Shown piece by piece: positions 8,454-17,275 of a stretch of DNA of 64,000 bases. The position numbers and the translations under genes were made by a program. Origin of the DNA: JAGQIB01 sp041393395. GTDB taxonomy: Bacteria > ARS69. Below the pieces are notes generated by a model. It did no database searches. It saw only the letters and a program-made list of their open reading frames with translations, and was not told where the DNA came from. The stretch lies in assembly GCA_041393395.1 (NCBI GenBank), contig JAWKKG010000002.1, forward strand, positions 248,001 through 312,000, written 5' to 3'. Position 1 is the first letter of the stretch, and every line of letters starts with the position of its first letter.

Positions 8454-10406
8454 TTGTCCCGGAAGTTCACGATCACCACGGCCATCGACTACGTGAACGC
8501 GAAGCCGCACCTCGGCCACGCGTACGAGAAGATCACGGCGGACGCGATCGCCCGGGCCCACCGCGCGCTCGGCTGCGACGTGTTCTTCCTGATCGGGAAC
8601 GACGAGCACGGGACGAAGATCGAGAAGAGCGCCGCCGCCGCCGGCGTATCTCCGCAGGAGTGGGTGGACCGGATGGCGGAGGTCTACCAGTCCACCTACG
8701 AGAAGCTGCTCATCTCGTGGGACGGCTTCATCCGCACCACGGAGGAGCGGCATCACGCCGGGGTTCGCGAGATCCTCGCGCGCGTGCGTGCGAACGGCTG
8801 GATCCGCCGGGACAAGTACACGGGCTGGTACTGCGAGGGTTGCGAAGCCTTCTACACCGAGAAGGACCTGGTGGAGGGCAAGTGTCCGAACCACGACACC
8901 GAGCCGCGCTGGGTCGAGGAAGAGAACTGGTTCTTCCGGCTGTCGGACTTCCGCGATCGCCTGCTCGCGCACATCCGCGAGAACCCGGGGTTCATCCGAC
9001 CGGAGTCGCGCCGGAACGAGGTCGTCGCGTTCCTGGAGGGTGGCCTCGAGGACCTCTCGATCTCGCGCGCGGGCGTGAAGTGGGGGATCCCGTTCCCGGA
9101 AGATCCGAACGCCGTGGTGTACGTGTGGTTCGACGCGCTCACGAACTACATCTCGGGCGTGGGCTTCGGTACGGATCCGGCCGAGTTCGAACGCCGGTGG
9201 CCGGCGAGCGTGCACGTCGTGGGGAAGGACATCACGCGCTTCCACTGCGTGATCTGGCCCGCGATGCTGATGGCGGCGGAGATCGAGTTGCCCGAGTGCG
9301 TGTTCGGTCACGGGTTCATCTACCAGTCCGGCGCGAAGATGTCGAAGTCGCTCGGCAACATCGTGAACCCGCTGGACGTGGTGGACGTGACCGGCGCCGA
9401 CGCGCTGCGCTACTTCCTGATCCGCGAGTTGACGTACGGGAAAGACGGGGACTTCTCCTGGGACGCGTTCATCGCGCGCTACAACGCGGAGCTCGCGAAC
9501 GACCTCGGCAATCTCGTGAAGCGGACGACGGACATGACCGCGCGCTTCCTCGACGGCGAGATCCCCGCCGGAGCGGACACCGGCGAGGACCGCACCGGAC
9601 TGCGCGCGGACGCGGAGCGAGTGGCGGCCACGGTGGCCCGGGCCTGGGAGGACTTCGATCTCTCCGGCGCGCTCGAGTCCACGTGGTCGCTCGTGCGGCG
9701 GGCGAATCAGGTGATCCAGGAGAAGGCGCCCTGGGAGCTCGCGAAGGACGACGCGCGTCGCGGGGAGCTCACCGGCGTGCTCGACGAACTGCTGGAGGTG
9801 ATTCGCATCGTGGCCGAGCTCGCGGCGCCCGCCATCCCGGGCAAGACGGACGAGATCCGGGCGCGCCTCGGATTGCCGAGGGGAGTCGCGGCCCCGTGGG
9901 CCGAGTCCACGGTCTGGCGTCACCGGCCGGGCTGGCGGGTCGTGCCCGGCGAGCCCGTGTTTCCGCGGATCGACCGCAAGCAGGATCCCGAGAAGTCGGA
10001 GCCCGCGGCCGAAGCGGTGTCCAAGCGGGCGCAGAAGAAGGCGAAGCGAGATGGCGGCGTCGGGCCGGCGACCGGGCCCGCCGCATCGATCGGCATCGAG
10101 CAGTTCCGCGACGTGGAGCTTCGCGTGGCCACCGTGCTCGACGCCGCCCCCGTGGAGGGAGCGGACCGTCTGCTGCGGCTCACTCTGGATCTCGGCGACG
10201 AGAAGCGTCAGGTCGTGTCCGGGATTGCCCAGCACTACGCGCCGCAGGACCTGCCGGGGCGCCAGGTCGTCGTGGTCGCGAATCTCGCGCCCGCGACCAT
10301 CCGCGGCGTGGAGTCGCGCGGCATGATCCTCGCCGCGGAATCCGGCGGTCGCCTCGCGTTGCTTGCGCCGGGACACGAGGTCGCGCCGGGGACGCGGGTG
10401 TCCTGA
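8454..10406 (+). CDS. metG: Methionyl-tRNA synthetase with C-terminal tRNA-binding domain
   Basis: A 650-aa class I aminoacyl-tRNA synthetase. The HIGH motif is HLGH at residues 19-22 and the KMSKS loop is at 295-299. The knuckle region has CEGC and KCPNH, so it carries a single-knuckle type C-x2-C / C-x2-H site. From about residue 543 there is a Trbp111/EMAP-like tRNA-binding domain (IEQFRDVELRVATVLDA). A Lys-rich linker (SKRAQKKAKRDGG) joins the two parts. The TTG at 8454 is chosen because GGAGG lies 5 nt upstream and the HIGH motif then sits at the usual distance; upstream in-frame GTG codons would add an unrelated Pro-rich stretch. The stop overlaps tatD by one base. Confidence 0.95.
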   Translation: MSRKFTITTAIDYVNAKPHLGHAYEKITADAIARAHRALGCDVFFLIGNDEHGTKIEKSAAAAGVSPQEWVDRMAEVYQSTYEKLLISWDGFIRTTEERHHAGVREILARVRANGWIRRDKYTGWYCEGCEAFYTEKDLVEGKCPNHDTEPRWVEEENWFFRLSDFRDRLLAHIRENPGFIRPESRRNEVVAFLEGGLEDLSISRAGVKWGIPFPEDPNAVVYVWFDALTNYISGVGFGTDPAEFERRWPASVHVVGKDITRFHCVIWPAMLMAAEIELPECVFGHGFIYQSGAKMSKSLGNIVNPLDVVDVTGADALRYFLIRELTYGKDGDFSWDAFIARYNAELANDLGNLVKRTTDMTARFLDGEIPAGADTGEDRTGLRADAERVAATVARAWEDFDLSGALESTWSLVRRANQVIQEKAPWELAKDDARRGELTGVLDELLEVIRIVAELAAPAIPGKTDEIRARLGLPRGVAAPWAESTVWRHRPGWRVVPGEPVFPRIDRKQDPEKSEPAAEAVSKRAQKKAKRDGGVGPATGPAASIGIEQFRDVELRVATVLDAAPVEGADRLLRLTLDLGDEKRQVVSGIAQHYAPQDLPGRQVVVVANLAPATIRGVESRGMILAAESGGRLALLAPGHEVAPGTRVS

Positions 10407-11176
10407 TGATCGACTCGCACTGCCACCTGAACGTGGACGACTACCGCGAGGACCTGGACGAAGTCGTCGCCCGGGCCCGGGACGCGGGCGTCCACGGGAT
10501 CCTGGTGCCGGGCATCGGACTCGAATCCTGCGAGCGGGCACTGGAGATCGCGGAGCGACACCCGATGGTGCGGGTCGCGGTCGGCATCCATCCGCACGAA
10601 GCGCTCGCCTGGGACGCCGCGGCGGAACGTCGCCTGCGGGCGTGGGCCGAACGGGACGAGGTCGTGGCGATCGGGGAGATCGGTCTCGATTTCTACCGCG
10701 ACTGGAGTCCCTTCGATGCTCAGCGCGTCGCCTACGCCGCGCAGCTCCGCCTCGCGCGGGAGCTGGATCTGCCGGTGATCATCCACGATCGGCAGGCGCA
10801 CGAGGAGGTGCTCGCCGGGGTCGAGGCGGTCCCGGGCTCCCGCGGCGTGATGCACTGCTTCTCGGGCGGGCCCGCGGAAGCGGAGCGGGCGGTGGCGGCC
10901 GGATTCCACCTCTCCTTCACGGGGACCCTCACGTTCGGGAAGGGCAAGGCGGATCGAGTCCTGAAGCGCGTGCCGCCGGAGCGCCTCCTGCTGGAGACCG
11001 ACTCGCCGTACATGACGCCGGTGCCGCACCGGGGAGAACGGAACGAGCCCGCCTTCGTGACCCACGTGGCCGACGCGCTCTCCGAGAAGCTCGAGTGGGA
11101 TCGGGCGGAAGTCCTCGCGTCCACGTCCCGAGCCGCCGCGGAGCTTTTCGGCTTCCCGCCGGAGCCTGCTCCCTGA
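10406..11176 (+). CDS. tatD: TatD-family metal-dependent DNase/hydrolase
   Basis: A 256-aa TIM-barrel metal hydrolase. The metal ligands of the family are all visible: H5-C-H7 (DSHCHL), the Glu in IGEIGLDFY, the His residues in IIHDRQAH and VMHCFSGG, and the Asp in LLETDSPYM. TatD enzymes are 3'-5' exonucleases or related hydrolases acting in the cytosol. Following metG and preceding rsmA is a very common order (metG-tatD-rsmA), which supports the call. The ATG overlaps the metG stop by one base. Confidence 0.93.
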   Translation: MIDSHCHLNVDDYREDLDEVVARARDAGVHGILVPGIGLESCERALEIAERHPMVRVAVGIHPHEALAWDAAAERRLRAWAERDEVVAIGEIGLDFYRDWSPFDAQRVAYAAQLRLARELDLPVIIHDRQAHEEVLAGVEAVPGSRGVMHCFSGGPAEAERAVAAGFHLSFTGTLTFGKGKADRVLKRVPPERLLLETDSPYMTPVPHRGERNEPAFVTHVADALSEKLEWDRAEVLASTSRAAAELFGFPPEPAP

Positions 11177-11225
11177 CCGGGCTCGCCGAGGCGCCGCCTC
11201 GAGTGGTCGGGCGCGCGGACCGTGC

Positions 11226-11231
11226 TATAGT
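11226..11231 (+). promoter_or_regulatory. Possible -10 element upstream of rsmA
   Basis: TATAGT at 11226-11231 is the best -10 hexamer in the window, but no convincing -35 is seen 16-18 nt upstream. The 98-bp gap between tatD and rsmA otherwise holds only a weak ribosome-binding site. Confidence 0.3.
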
Positions 11232-11274
11232 CGCCCCCGACCCTGCGCCCGCGCCCCCATCGGATCCCCGCGAG

Positions 11275-12111
11275 GTGTGCGCCATCACCGCTGCCAAGAC
11301 CTCGGTGCGCGACGTTCTGGCGCGGCACTCCATCCAGCCCCGCAAGCGCTTCGGGCAGAACTTCCTGCACGACCCGGCGGTCTGTGCCCGCATCGCCGCG
11401 GCGGTCGCTCCGGCGGCCGGCGAGTCCGTGCTCGAGATCGGTCCCGGACTCGGTGCCATCACGCGCCCGCTCCTGGCGCTGGGCGCGCGCGTCACCGCGG
11501 TGGAGGTGGACCCGCGCATCGCCGACTACCTCGAGGAGGATCTGCGCGACGAACCGGGCTTCCGCCTCGTGCGGGGCGACATCCGGGAAGTGGCCGACTC
11601 GGCACTGTCCGAGGCGCGGGTGCTCGTGGGCAACCTGCCGTACTCGATCACGGGACCGCTGCTCGCGCTGCTCATCGAGCAGGCGCCGCGAATCGACCGC
11701 GCCGTCGTGATGATCCAGCGCGAGGTCGCCACGCGACTGCTCGCGGGAGCGGGAGGACGGGAGATCGGCGCGCCGTCCGTGCTGCTCCGTCTCCTGTACG
11801 ACGTGAGTCGCGTGCTCGAGGTCGGACGCGGCGCGTTCGTGCCGCCCCCGGAGGTGAAGTCGGTGGTGCTGCGGCTCGTCCGGCGGGAAGGCGCCTTGCT
11901 CGATCCCGCGCTGCGGGATCTGGTCAACCGGGCGTACGCGCATCGCCGCAAGATGCTCCGGAAGACACTCGGGTCCATGGTGGCGTCCGAGGAGGCGATC
12001 GGGTCGGCGCTGGTGGCGATCGGTCGCGCGCCGAACGCACGTCCCGAGGAGCTCGAGCCCGGCGACTGGCCGCGACTCCGCGACGAGCTCGCGGCGGGGG
12101 ACCGCGGATGA
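11275..12111 (+). CDS. rsmA: 16S rRNA (adenine1518-N6/adenine1519-N6)-dimethyltransferase
   Basis: A 278-aa SAM-dependent methyltransferase (KsgA) that dimethylates two adjacent adenosines near the 3' end of 16S rRNA during 30S maturation. Motifs are the N-terminal RKRFGQNFLHD, the SAM loop EIGPGLG at residues 54-60, and the catalytic NLPY at 120-123 followed by SITGPLL. The PPPEVKSVV segment and the C-terminal helical domain are also typical. The GTG at 11275 (GAGGTGTGC context) is the most upstream plausible start, but its ribosome-binding site is weak. A start at GTG 11305 is possible and would cost ten residues before the conserved region. It overlaps the next gene by ATGA. Confidence 0.93.
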   Translation: MCAITAAKTSVRDVLARHSIQPRKRFGQNFLHDPAVCARIAAAVAPAAGESVLEIGPGLGAITRPLLALGARVTAVEVDPRIADYLEEDLRDEPGFRLVRGDIREVADSALSEARVLVGNLPYSITGPLLALLIEQAPRIDRAVVMIQREVATRLLAGAGGREIGAPSVLLRLLYDVSRVLEVGRGAFVPPPEVKSVVLRLVRREGALLDPALRDLVNRAYAHRRKMLRKTLGSMVASEEAIGSALVAIGRAPNARPEELEPGDWPRLRDELAAGDRG

Positions 12112-14339
12112 GACTCCGCCGTCCCGCGACGTTGCTCGCCCTTTGCCTGCTCCTGATCGCTTCGCTGGGAGGGGGCGCCGCCGCGCAGGATGCCGGCGGA
12201 TCGGGCGCCGACTCCACCGTCACGGCGGTCGCGGACAGCGCCCGGACCCTCATCTCCTCCGACGGTGCGATCTCCGTGTACGAGGAGCTCCGTCCCGGCG
12301 AGGGAATCGAGGGGTTCTTCTGGGCCTACGACCCGGTCTCCGATCTCCAGCGCCTCGTGGACACCCGTCGCCGCGACGAGGAGCTCGAGCCGCTCCGGGA
12401 CTCGTTCGGTTTCGAGCTGGTGGTGCCGGACTCGATCGCGGCACTGCGCGATTCGGTCACCGCGGTCGCGGATTCGATCATCGCGGCGCGCGTGGAGATC
12501 CTGACCGTGTTCGATCCGAAGCTCACGACGAGCTACAACGAGGTCAAGGACAACTACGAGTACGGAAACAAGCTCGACATGGCGGTGCCGATGACGCGTC
12601 GCGGCAACGTGGTGATCGCGCTGAACGACCGCAAGAACTACAACAGCTCCACGAAGCGCGCGCAGGACCAGCTCACGCTGAGCTCGACGTTCAGCTTCAA
12701 GCTGCACCCCGAGCTGAAGACGTCGCTGGGGCTCTCGGTGGGGGAGAACACGCTGGAGCTCGACCGGGTGCAGGACTCGAAGGCCACGGATCAGGACGTG
12801 AACGGAAGAATCTTCTGGGATCGAGCCGCGCCGCTCGGGTTCACGATGAACAGCTCGCTCGGCGTGATGGTCGGCGAGAAGAAGTACCAGACCCGCCTCA
12901 CGGACGGCAGCGCGAAGCAGCTCACGCCGAGCTGGACGACGAAGTTCACACGGCCCTTCACGAGCGGCAGCCTCGCCCTGGACTACCAGGGTGGCGCCGG
13001 GCGGGCGAAGCGTCGCGAGCTGCGGACGATCGTGGCGGTGGATTCGGTCGCCGCCGACAGCGTCGACGTGACGGAGACCGACGATCGCAACGCGAACCAC
13101 CGGGGGACCGTGTCGATGACCTGGAACCCGGTGAAGGACTGGACGGCGCGCGTGAACGGCGGCGCCTCCGCGGATCGATTCCAGTACATCTCCCAGCAGG
13201 ATTCCGTGGTCGGCCGCCAGGAGACCCGGCGGCAGGGTTCGCGCGACGGCTCCCTGAACCTCACCGGGAAGCCCACGCAGACGATCGAGATCAAGTCGAA
13301 CCTCTCCTGGCGCCTGAGCGACACGCAGTACGAGCTCGAACCGGGCCGCTTCTCGAAGACGACGACCCGGGTGGGAACCACGGATCTGACCTGGACTCCC
13401 TACGCCGGATCGCGCACGAAGGTCACGATCGAGCGAAACGTCGAGGACCGCGACTACCTGACGTCTCAGGCGGGCCAGGTCGACAAGAAGCGACTCGTGG
13501 TGGACTGGAACCAGGACATCACCGAGCGGGTGGAGCTCGTGTCCGTGTACACGCTGCGGCTCGACTCGTACTACTTCGACGTGGCCGACGGCAACACGGG
13601 AGATCGAGATCTGCGATCGGAGCGTGCGACGTTCACCGTGCGGTACAATCCCAGCGGGATCCTCAGCACGAACGTCAAGATGGACATCCGCAAGGACGAC
13701 ACGGTCAACCTGAGTCCGTCGCGCTCCGGCGGCAACAAGACGGACTACGTCTACATCGTCACGCCCGGGTACAGCCTGCGGCTCGGCGCGGCGAACATCA
13801 GCGGCGACTTCACGGCGAACGCGCGATACAATGTCTTCGATTTCGACGAGGATCGGAACTCGTTGACCCGCCGCTTCTACACGCAGCAGAAGTGGCAGCA
13901 CAAGTTCTCGGAGCGCGTGTCCACCGAGCTGCTCGGAACGTACGAGTACAGCGACGAGGGCAGCTACCGCCGGAGCTCGGCGGACGGGATCCGCCGGTTC
14001 GGGCGCACCCGCGAGATCCTCCGGTACCGGTTCGACTCGACCGTCCTGTACAATCCCCGCCAGTGGCTGCGCGCCTCGGCGAGCTACCGCGCCGACGGGG
14101 AGGACCAGTACACGCTGACCGAAACGTCGCGGACGAAGTCGGGAGACACCCGGACGGGCGAGTTCTCGTACGGGATGAACGTCAAGCGGCGGGTGATGAA
14201 GACGATCCAGGTCAACCTGGATTTCCGTCAGTTCCTCCGGGACGGCGCCCGGATCGCGGACGTGGATCGCAACTACTACAAGATCCAGGCGACCGTGGAG
14301 TATCAGCCCTTCCGGCCACCGAAGAAGGCGAACGAATGA
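12108..14339 (+). CDS. Predicted outer-membrane beta-barrel protein of unknown function
   Basis: A 743-aa exported protein I do not recognise. Residues 1-26 are a signal peptide (GGGAAAQDA). A periplasmic N-terminal region of about 120 residues is rich in Ala/Asp/Ser (repeats of the type DSVTAVADS) and contains GFFWAYDP. From about residue 140 to the end the sequence alternates polar and aromatic residues in strand-length units (LTLSSTFSFKL, GSLALDYQGG, LSWRLSD, ASASYRADG), as in large beta-barrels. The C-terminus is KKANE and not a terminal Phe. The start overlaps the rsmA stop (ATGA), and the end overlaps a lipoprotein gene (ATGA), which suggests the barrel and lipoprotein act together. Whether it transports, anchors or assembles something cannot be told from sequence. 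Confidence 0.7.
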   Translation: MRLRRPATLLALCLLLIASLGGGAAAQDAGGSGADSTVTAVADSARTLISSDGAISVYEELRPGEGIEGFFWAYDPVSDLQRLVDTRRRDEELEPLRDSFGFELVVPDSIAALRDSVTAVADSIIAARVEILTVFDPKLTTSYNEVKDNYEYGNKLDMAVPMTRRGNVVIALNDRKNYNSSTKRAQDQLTLSSTFSFKLHPELKTSLGLSVGENTLELDRVQDSKATDQDVNGRIFWDRAAPLGFTMNSSLGVMVGEKKYQTRLTDGSAKQLTPSWTTKFTRPFTSGSLALDYQGGAGRAKRRELRTIVAVDSVAADSVDVTETDDRNANHRGTVSMTWNPVKDWTARVNGGASADRFQYISQQDSVVGRQETRRQGSRDGSLNLTGKPTQTIEIKSNLSWRLSDTQYELEPGRFSKTTTRVGTTDLTWTPYAGSRTKVTIERNVEDRDYLTSQAGQVDKKRLVVDWNQDITERVELVSVYTLRLDSYYFDVADGNTGDRDLRSERATFTVRYNPSGILSTNVKMDIRKDDTVNLSPSRSGGNKTDYVYIVTPGYSLRLGAANISGDFTANARYNVFDFDEDRNSLTRRFYTQQKWQHKFSERVSTELLGTYEYSDEGSYRRSSADGIRRFGRTREILRYRFDSTVLYNPRQWLRASASYRADGEDQYTLTETSRTKSGDTRTGEFSYGMNVKRRVMKTIQVNLDFRQFLRDGARIADVDRNYYKIQATVEYQPFRPPKKANE

Positions 14340-14914
14340 GAACGCTCCGCCCTCGGCTCGTCCTGCTCGCGACGCTCGCGTGCGTCGTCGGCTGCGACTA
14401 TTTCCAGCCTCGCACTCCCGAGGAGGGCGACTCGGGCTCGGCCTGGGTGACGCCGCTGATTCCCGGTCAGATCGTGCAGAATCTCCGGAGCGCGATCGAA
14501 CTGGAGAACTTCGCCGACTACCAGCGGGTGTTCACGGAGGACTTCACGTTCACCCCGGACCCGACGGACGTCGCGACGCTCGCGGTCGAGCGTCCCGGAG
14601 AATCCGTGTTCGACGGCTGGACCGTCGACGTCGAGAGCACGGTCATGGAGCAGGTCGTGTCCGCGGCGGACTCGGTCCGGGTCGATCTCACGCTTTTCGA
14701 GGAGCAGCCGAGCGGCTCCACGACGCTCGTGAAGTACACGTACGCCCTGCGCGTCTTCCTGAACGCGGCGGTCACGGAGTACCAGGGCGAGGCGTGGTTC
14801 TCCGTCCGTCAAACCGGGAACGGAGAGTGGTACGTCTACGGCTGGCAGGATGTCGTCACCACGGACACGGTGCAGTCCTGGGGACTGCTCAAGGGCAGGA
14901 CCCGCTCGCTCTAG
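14336..14914 (+). CDS. Small NTF2-like lipoprotein
   Basis: A 192-aa lipoprotein with a short signal and lipobox VVGC (lipidated Cys20, followed by Asp). The remainder looks like a cystatin/NTF2-type alpha+beta domain: an N-terminal helix (IVQNLRSAIELENFADYQRVF), then FTPDPTD and several strands ending in WYVYGWQDV. It is translationally coupled to the upstream barrel (ATGA overlap). The fold and layout recur in the lipoprotein at 15323 and the secreted protein at 21071, so these are probably distant paralogues. The function is not known. Confidence 0.68.
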   Translation: MRTLRPRLVLLATLACVVGCDYFQPRTPEEGDSGSAWVTPLIPGQIVQNLRSAIELENFADYQRVFTEDFTFTPDPTDVATLAVERPGESVFDGWTVDVESTVMEQVVSAADSVRVDLTLFEEQPSGSTTLVKYTYALRVFLNAAVTEYQGEAWFSVRQTGNGEWYVYGWQDVVTTDTVQSWGLLKGRTRSL

Positions 14915-15322
14915 CCGCGGCCGTCGAGACCGGCAACTCACGCCCAAGAAACACGGCTTCAATCACTTACGGGCCTATCGGTCCCGCCGGCACGAGGCGC
15001 TTTCGCGGGGGTACCGTTGACATGGCGGCGACGGACGCCCTACACTTTCCCTGTTCGCCGCCCCCGCGGTCGGACTCGGTCGAACTCCGGCGGGCCCCAT
15101 ACGCGCCCAAGCCGTCGCGCCGGATCACCGATGAGGAATGCAGGAGGGGCCCGCTCCCCTGGCGAGCCTCGACGCGACGTTCGCCGACGCCCGGCGATGG
15201 CGATCGTTTTTCGAAATCCGTTCGGAGGAAACCGAGACCGCATCTTGCTACGGAACGATTCGCGAGTCCTTTCCACGCCCCGCTCCTCGAATCCCCTCGT
15301 CTTCCTTCCGGAGGTTTCGTCC
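14915..15322. other. 408-bp intergenic region with promoter and long leader
   Basis: The first 100 bp after the lipoprotein stop show no clear terminator. A good promoter lies at 15017-15046. From its predicted start (about 15053) to the next GTG there is a leader of about 270 nt with no recognised riboswitch or convincing small gene. Short open frames here lack ribosome-binding sites and protein-like composition. Confidence 0.5.
15017..15046 (+). promoter_or_regulatory. Strong predicted promoter for the second NTF2-like lipoprotein
   Basis: TTGACA (15017-15022), a perfect -35, is followed after 18 nt by TACACT (15041-15046). Confidence 0.65.
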
Positions 15323-15916
15323 GTGGTGTTCCGCAAATCCTTTGCAGGCAAGGCCAGCGCACTGGCCCTGTTGTTTGCCGTAGTTCTGTACCTGCCTGGC
15401 TGTCCACTCAGCCCCGGTGACGACAAGACGGATCCGGGCAACACCGTGGCTCCCGAGCGCGACACCGTCGCGGGTGCCGTGGATCTGTTCGAGTGGGTCT
15501 GGCAGAACAAGAACTACGACGAGTACGAGCAACTCCTCCACACCGAGTTCGCGTATTACCCGCAGAACGACGACCTGGTGGACTTCCCGTGGATGCAGGG
15601 CGACAGCTGGTCGCGGGCCGAGGAGCTCGGTATCGCGCGCAACATGTTCGACCCCGCGTTCGTCAGCGACGCCACGAACGAGACGATCGACTCGATCGAG
15701 ATGGACGTGACGCGTCTCAGCCAGCGCAACCTCACCGAACCGCCGGGCGCGGTGGAGGTCACCACCAGCATGACGGTGACGGTGCTGTGGGCGGCCCAGG
15801 ACGGTGCGCGGTCGGATGTCCGGTTGATCTTCACGCTCGTGCCGGATCCGGCGAATCCGTCGCTCTGGCAGATCTGGCGACAGGACGAGCTCGCGAACAA
15901 CCAGGGCGGCGGTTGA
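15323..15916 (+). CDS. Small NTF2-like lipoprotein
   Basis: A 197-aa lipoprotein. The GTG at 15323 is chosen because GGAGG (15310-15314) lies 8 nt upstream and because it yields a compact signal with lipobox LPGC (Cys27). An in-frame ATG at 15197 would add a long basic extension and is less likely. After the Cys comes a linker (SPGDDKTDPG), then an NTF2-like domain opening with a helix (AGAVDLFEWVWQNKNYDEY) and ending in WQIWRQDEL. It resembles the lipoprotein 1 kb upstream in size, order of elements and a C-terminal Trp/Tyr-rich strand. It has its own promoter and a U-tailed terminator, so it is a single-gene unit, which suggests substantial expression. The role is unknown. Confidence 0.68.
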   Translation: MVFRKSFAGKASALALLFAVVLYLPGCPLSPGDDKTDPGNTVAPERDTVAGAVDLFEWVWQNKNYDEYEQLLHTEFAYYPQNDDLVDFPWMQGDSWSRAEELGIARNMFDPAFVSDATNETIDSIEMDVTRLSQRNLTEPPGAVEVTTSMTVTVLWAAQDGARSDVRLIFTLVPDPANPSLWQIWRQDELANNQGGG

Positions 15917-15940
15917 TCGATTCGAGGACGGGGATTCGGG

Positions 15941-15981
15941 GCGGGGCCGGGACGAGCACTTCCGGCCCCGCTCTTTTTTTT
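15941..15981 (+). terminator. Intrinsic terminator
   Basis: A perfect 10-bp GC stem, GCGGGGCCGG (15941-15950) with CCGGCCCCGC (15962-15971), is followed by TC and eight T residues (15974-15981). It ends the lipoprotein transcript and is the only classical U-tailed terminator seen in the window. Confidence 0.9.
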
Positions 15982-16096
15982 GTGTGGCGGAACGCGGTCT
16001 CCGGTGGCGGGCGTATCGAGGGACTGCTAATCTGCGCGACCCTTTCCGGAGCGAACGAGTTTCGCGTCGCGGAATGACGAGAGCACCGGAGGATCC

Positions 16097-17248
16097 ATGC
16101 CCCCCCGCCGGGATTCTTTCTTCGAATCGAGCGTGCCGCGCTCGCGCGCGACCCGATGGATCAGCGCGGTCGTGGCCGCCGTCGCGTTTCTCGCGATCGC
16201 TCGTGCCGCGATCCCGCAACTGCTTCCCGCGCGGCCCGTGGTGGCGGTCGCCGCCGACGTGGACGATGCGATCGAGGAAGTCGTGGCGACCGAGGCGATC
16301 GACCGCGAAGCGGTTCACGGACGTCGCGCCGAGGGCGCCGGCGTCCCCGCCGAGGTCGAGATCACGCTTCCCCGCGAGACCACGTTCTCGGAGGTGAACT
16401 CCGAGATCGCGCGCGCGATTCGCGGCACCGGAGCCACCGTGCTGGACGCCGTGGAGACCGGCTCCGCTCCGGAGCGTCCCGAAGGACTGTTCCTCGAGCT
16501 CGGGACCGAGGGGGCCGTCACGCACCGGGTCAAACTCGAGCAGGACCGTTCCCCCGCGAAGGCACCGGGCGATCCGCGCATCGCGATCGTCTTCGACGAC
16601 CTCGGCTGGTCGATGACCGGCCTCGCGGCCGACCTCCTGGACTTCCCCGCGCCCGTCACTTTCGCGATCCTGCCCGGCCTTCCGCACAGCGACGAGTACG
16701 CGAAGGCCGCGCGGGACCGCGGCCACGAGATCATCCTCCACGTGCCGATGGAGCCGATGGACGTGGCACACCACGACCCCGGCGACGGAGCGATCCGCCC
16801 CGGGCTGCCCGCGGAGGAGAACCGTCGGCGGATGCAGTCGGCGCTCGCCGGCCTCTCGGGGTACGTCGGCGTGTCGAATCACATGGGATCGCGTGTGACG
16901 TCCGACGAATCGCTGATGGACCTCTGTCTGTCCGTGATCCGCTCCCACGATCCGGACCTGTTCTTCCTCGACAGCCGCACCACGCCGTACTCCGTCGTAC
17001 CGGCGCGGGCTCGCCGCCACGGCGTCCGCACGCTCACGAACAACCTGTTCCTCGACGGCGGCGACGAAGGCCAGCGGCTCGCGGGTGTCCGCGCCAGCCG
17101 ACTGGCGAGCATCGCGCGCCGGAAGGGAAGTGCGATCGCGATCGGCCACGTCCACCCGGAGACGGTGGAAGCGGTCCGCGAGGCGATCGAGGAGTGGGAG
17201 CGGCAGGGGATTCGACTGGTCCCCCTGTCCGATCTGATGCATCGTTAG
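16097..17248 (+). CDS. Divergent polysaccharide deacetylase family protein (YibQ-like)
   Basis: A 383-aa protein with an N-terminal membrane/signal segment (residues 18-38, ISAVVAAVAFLAIARAAI). After a variable region comes a divergent deacetylase domain from about residue 155. Family landmarks are IAIVFDDLGWS, FAILPGLPHS, GHEIILHVPMEP, VSNHMGSRVT, FFLDSRTTPYS and the terminal IGHVHPET. In E. coli the homologue yibQ follows envC. Here the EnvC-like gene is 8 kb upstream, so the association is loosened but both are present. The likely place of action is the periplasm on peptidoglycan or another glycan, but no enzyme activity can be claimed. Start: GGAGGATCC directly precedes the ATG. A TAAT-like -10 occurs around 16026-16031 without a good -35. 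Confidence 0.85.
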   Translation: MPPRRDSFFESSVPRSRATRWISAVVAAVAFLAIARAAIPQLLPARPVVAVAADVDDAIEEVVATEAIDREAVHGRRAEGAGVPAEVEITLPRETTFSEVNSEIARAIRGTGATVLDAVETGSAPERPEGLFLELGTEGAVTHRVKLEQDRSPAKAPGDPRIAIVFDDLGWSMTGLAADLLDFPAPVTFAILPGLPHSDEYAKAARDRGHEIILHVPMEPMDVAHHDPGDGAIRPGLPAEENRRRMQSALAGLSGYVGVSNHMGSRVTSDESLMDLCLSVIRSHDPDLFFLDSRTTPYSVVPARARRHGVRTLTNNLFLDGGDEGQRLAGVRASRLASIARRKGSAIAIGHVHPETVEAVREAIEEWERQGIRLVPLSDLMHR

Positions 17249-17275
17249 CCCGCGTTTCCCCTGGGGAGGTCGGCG

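Noticed and set aside
15138..15383. An 81-codon frame in the leader of the second lipoprotein
   Set aside because: No ribosome-binding site and it runs into the lipoprotein coding region in another frame; the product is Arg/Ser/Pro-rich.
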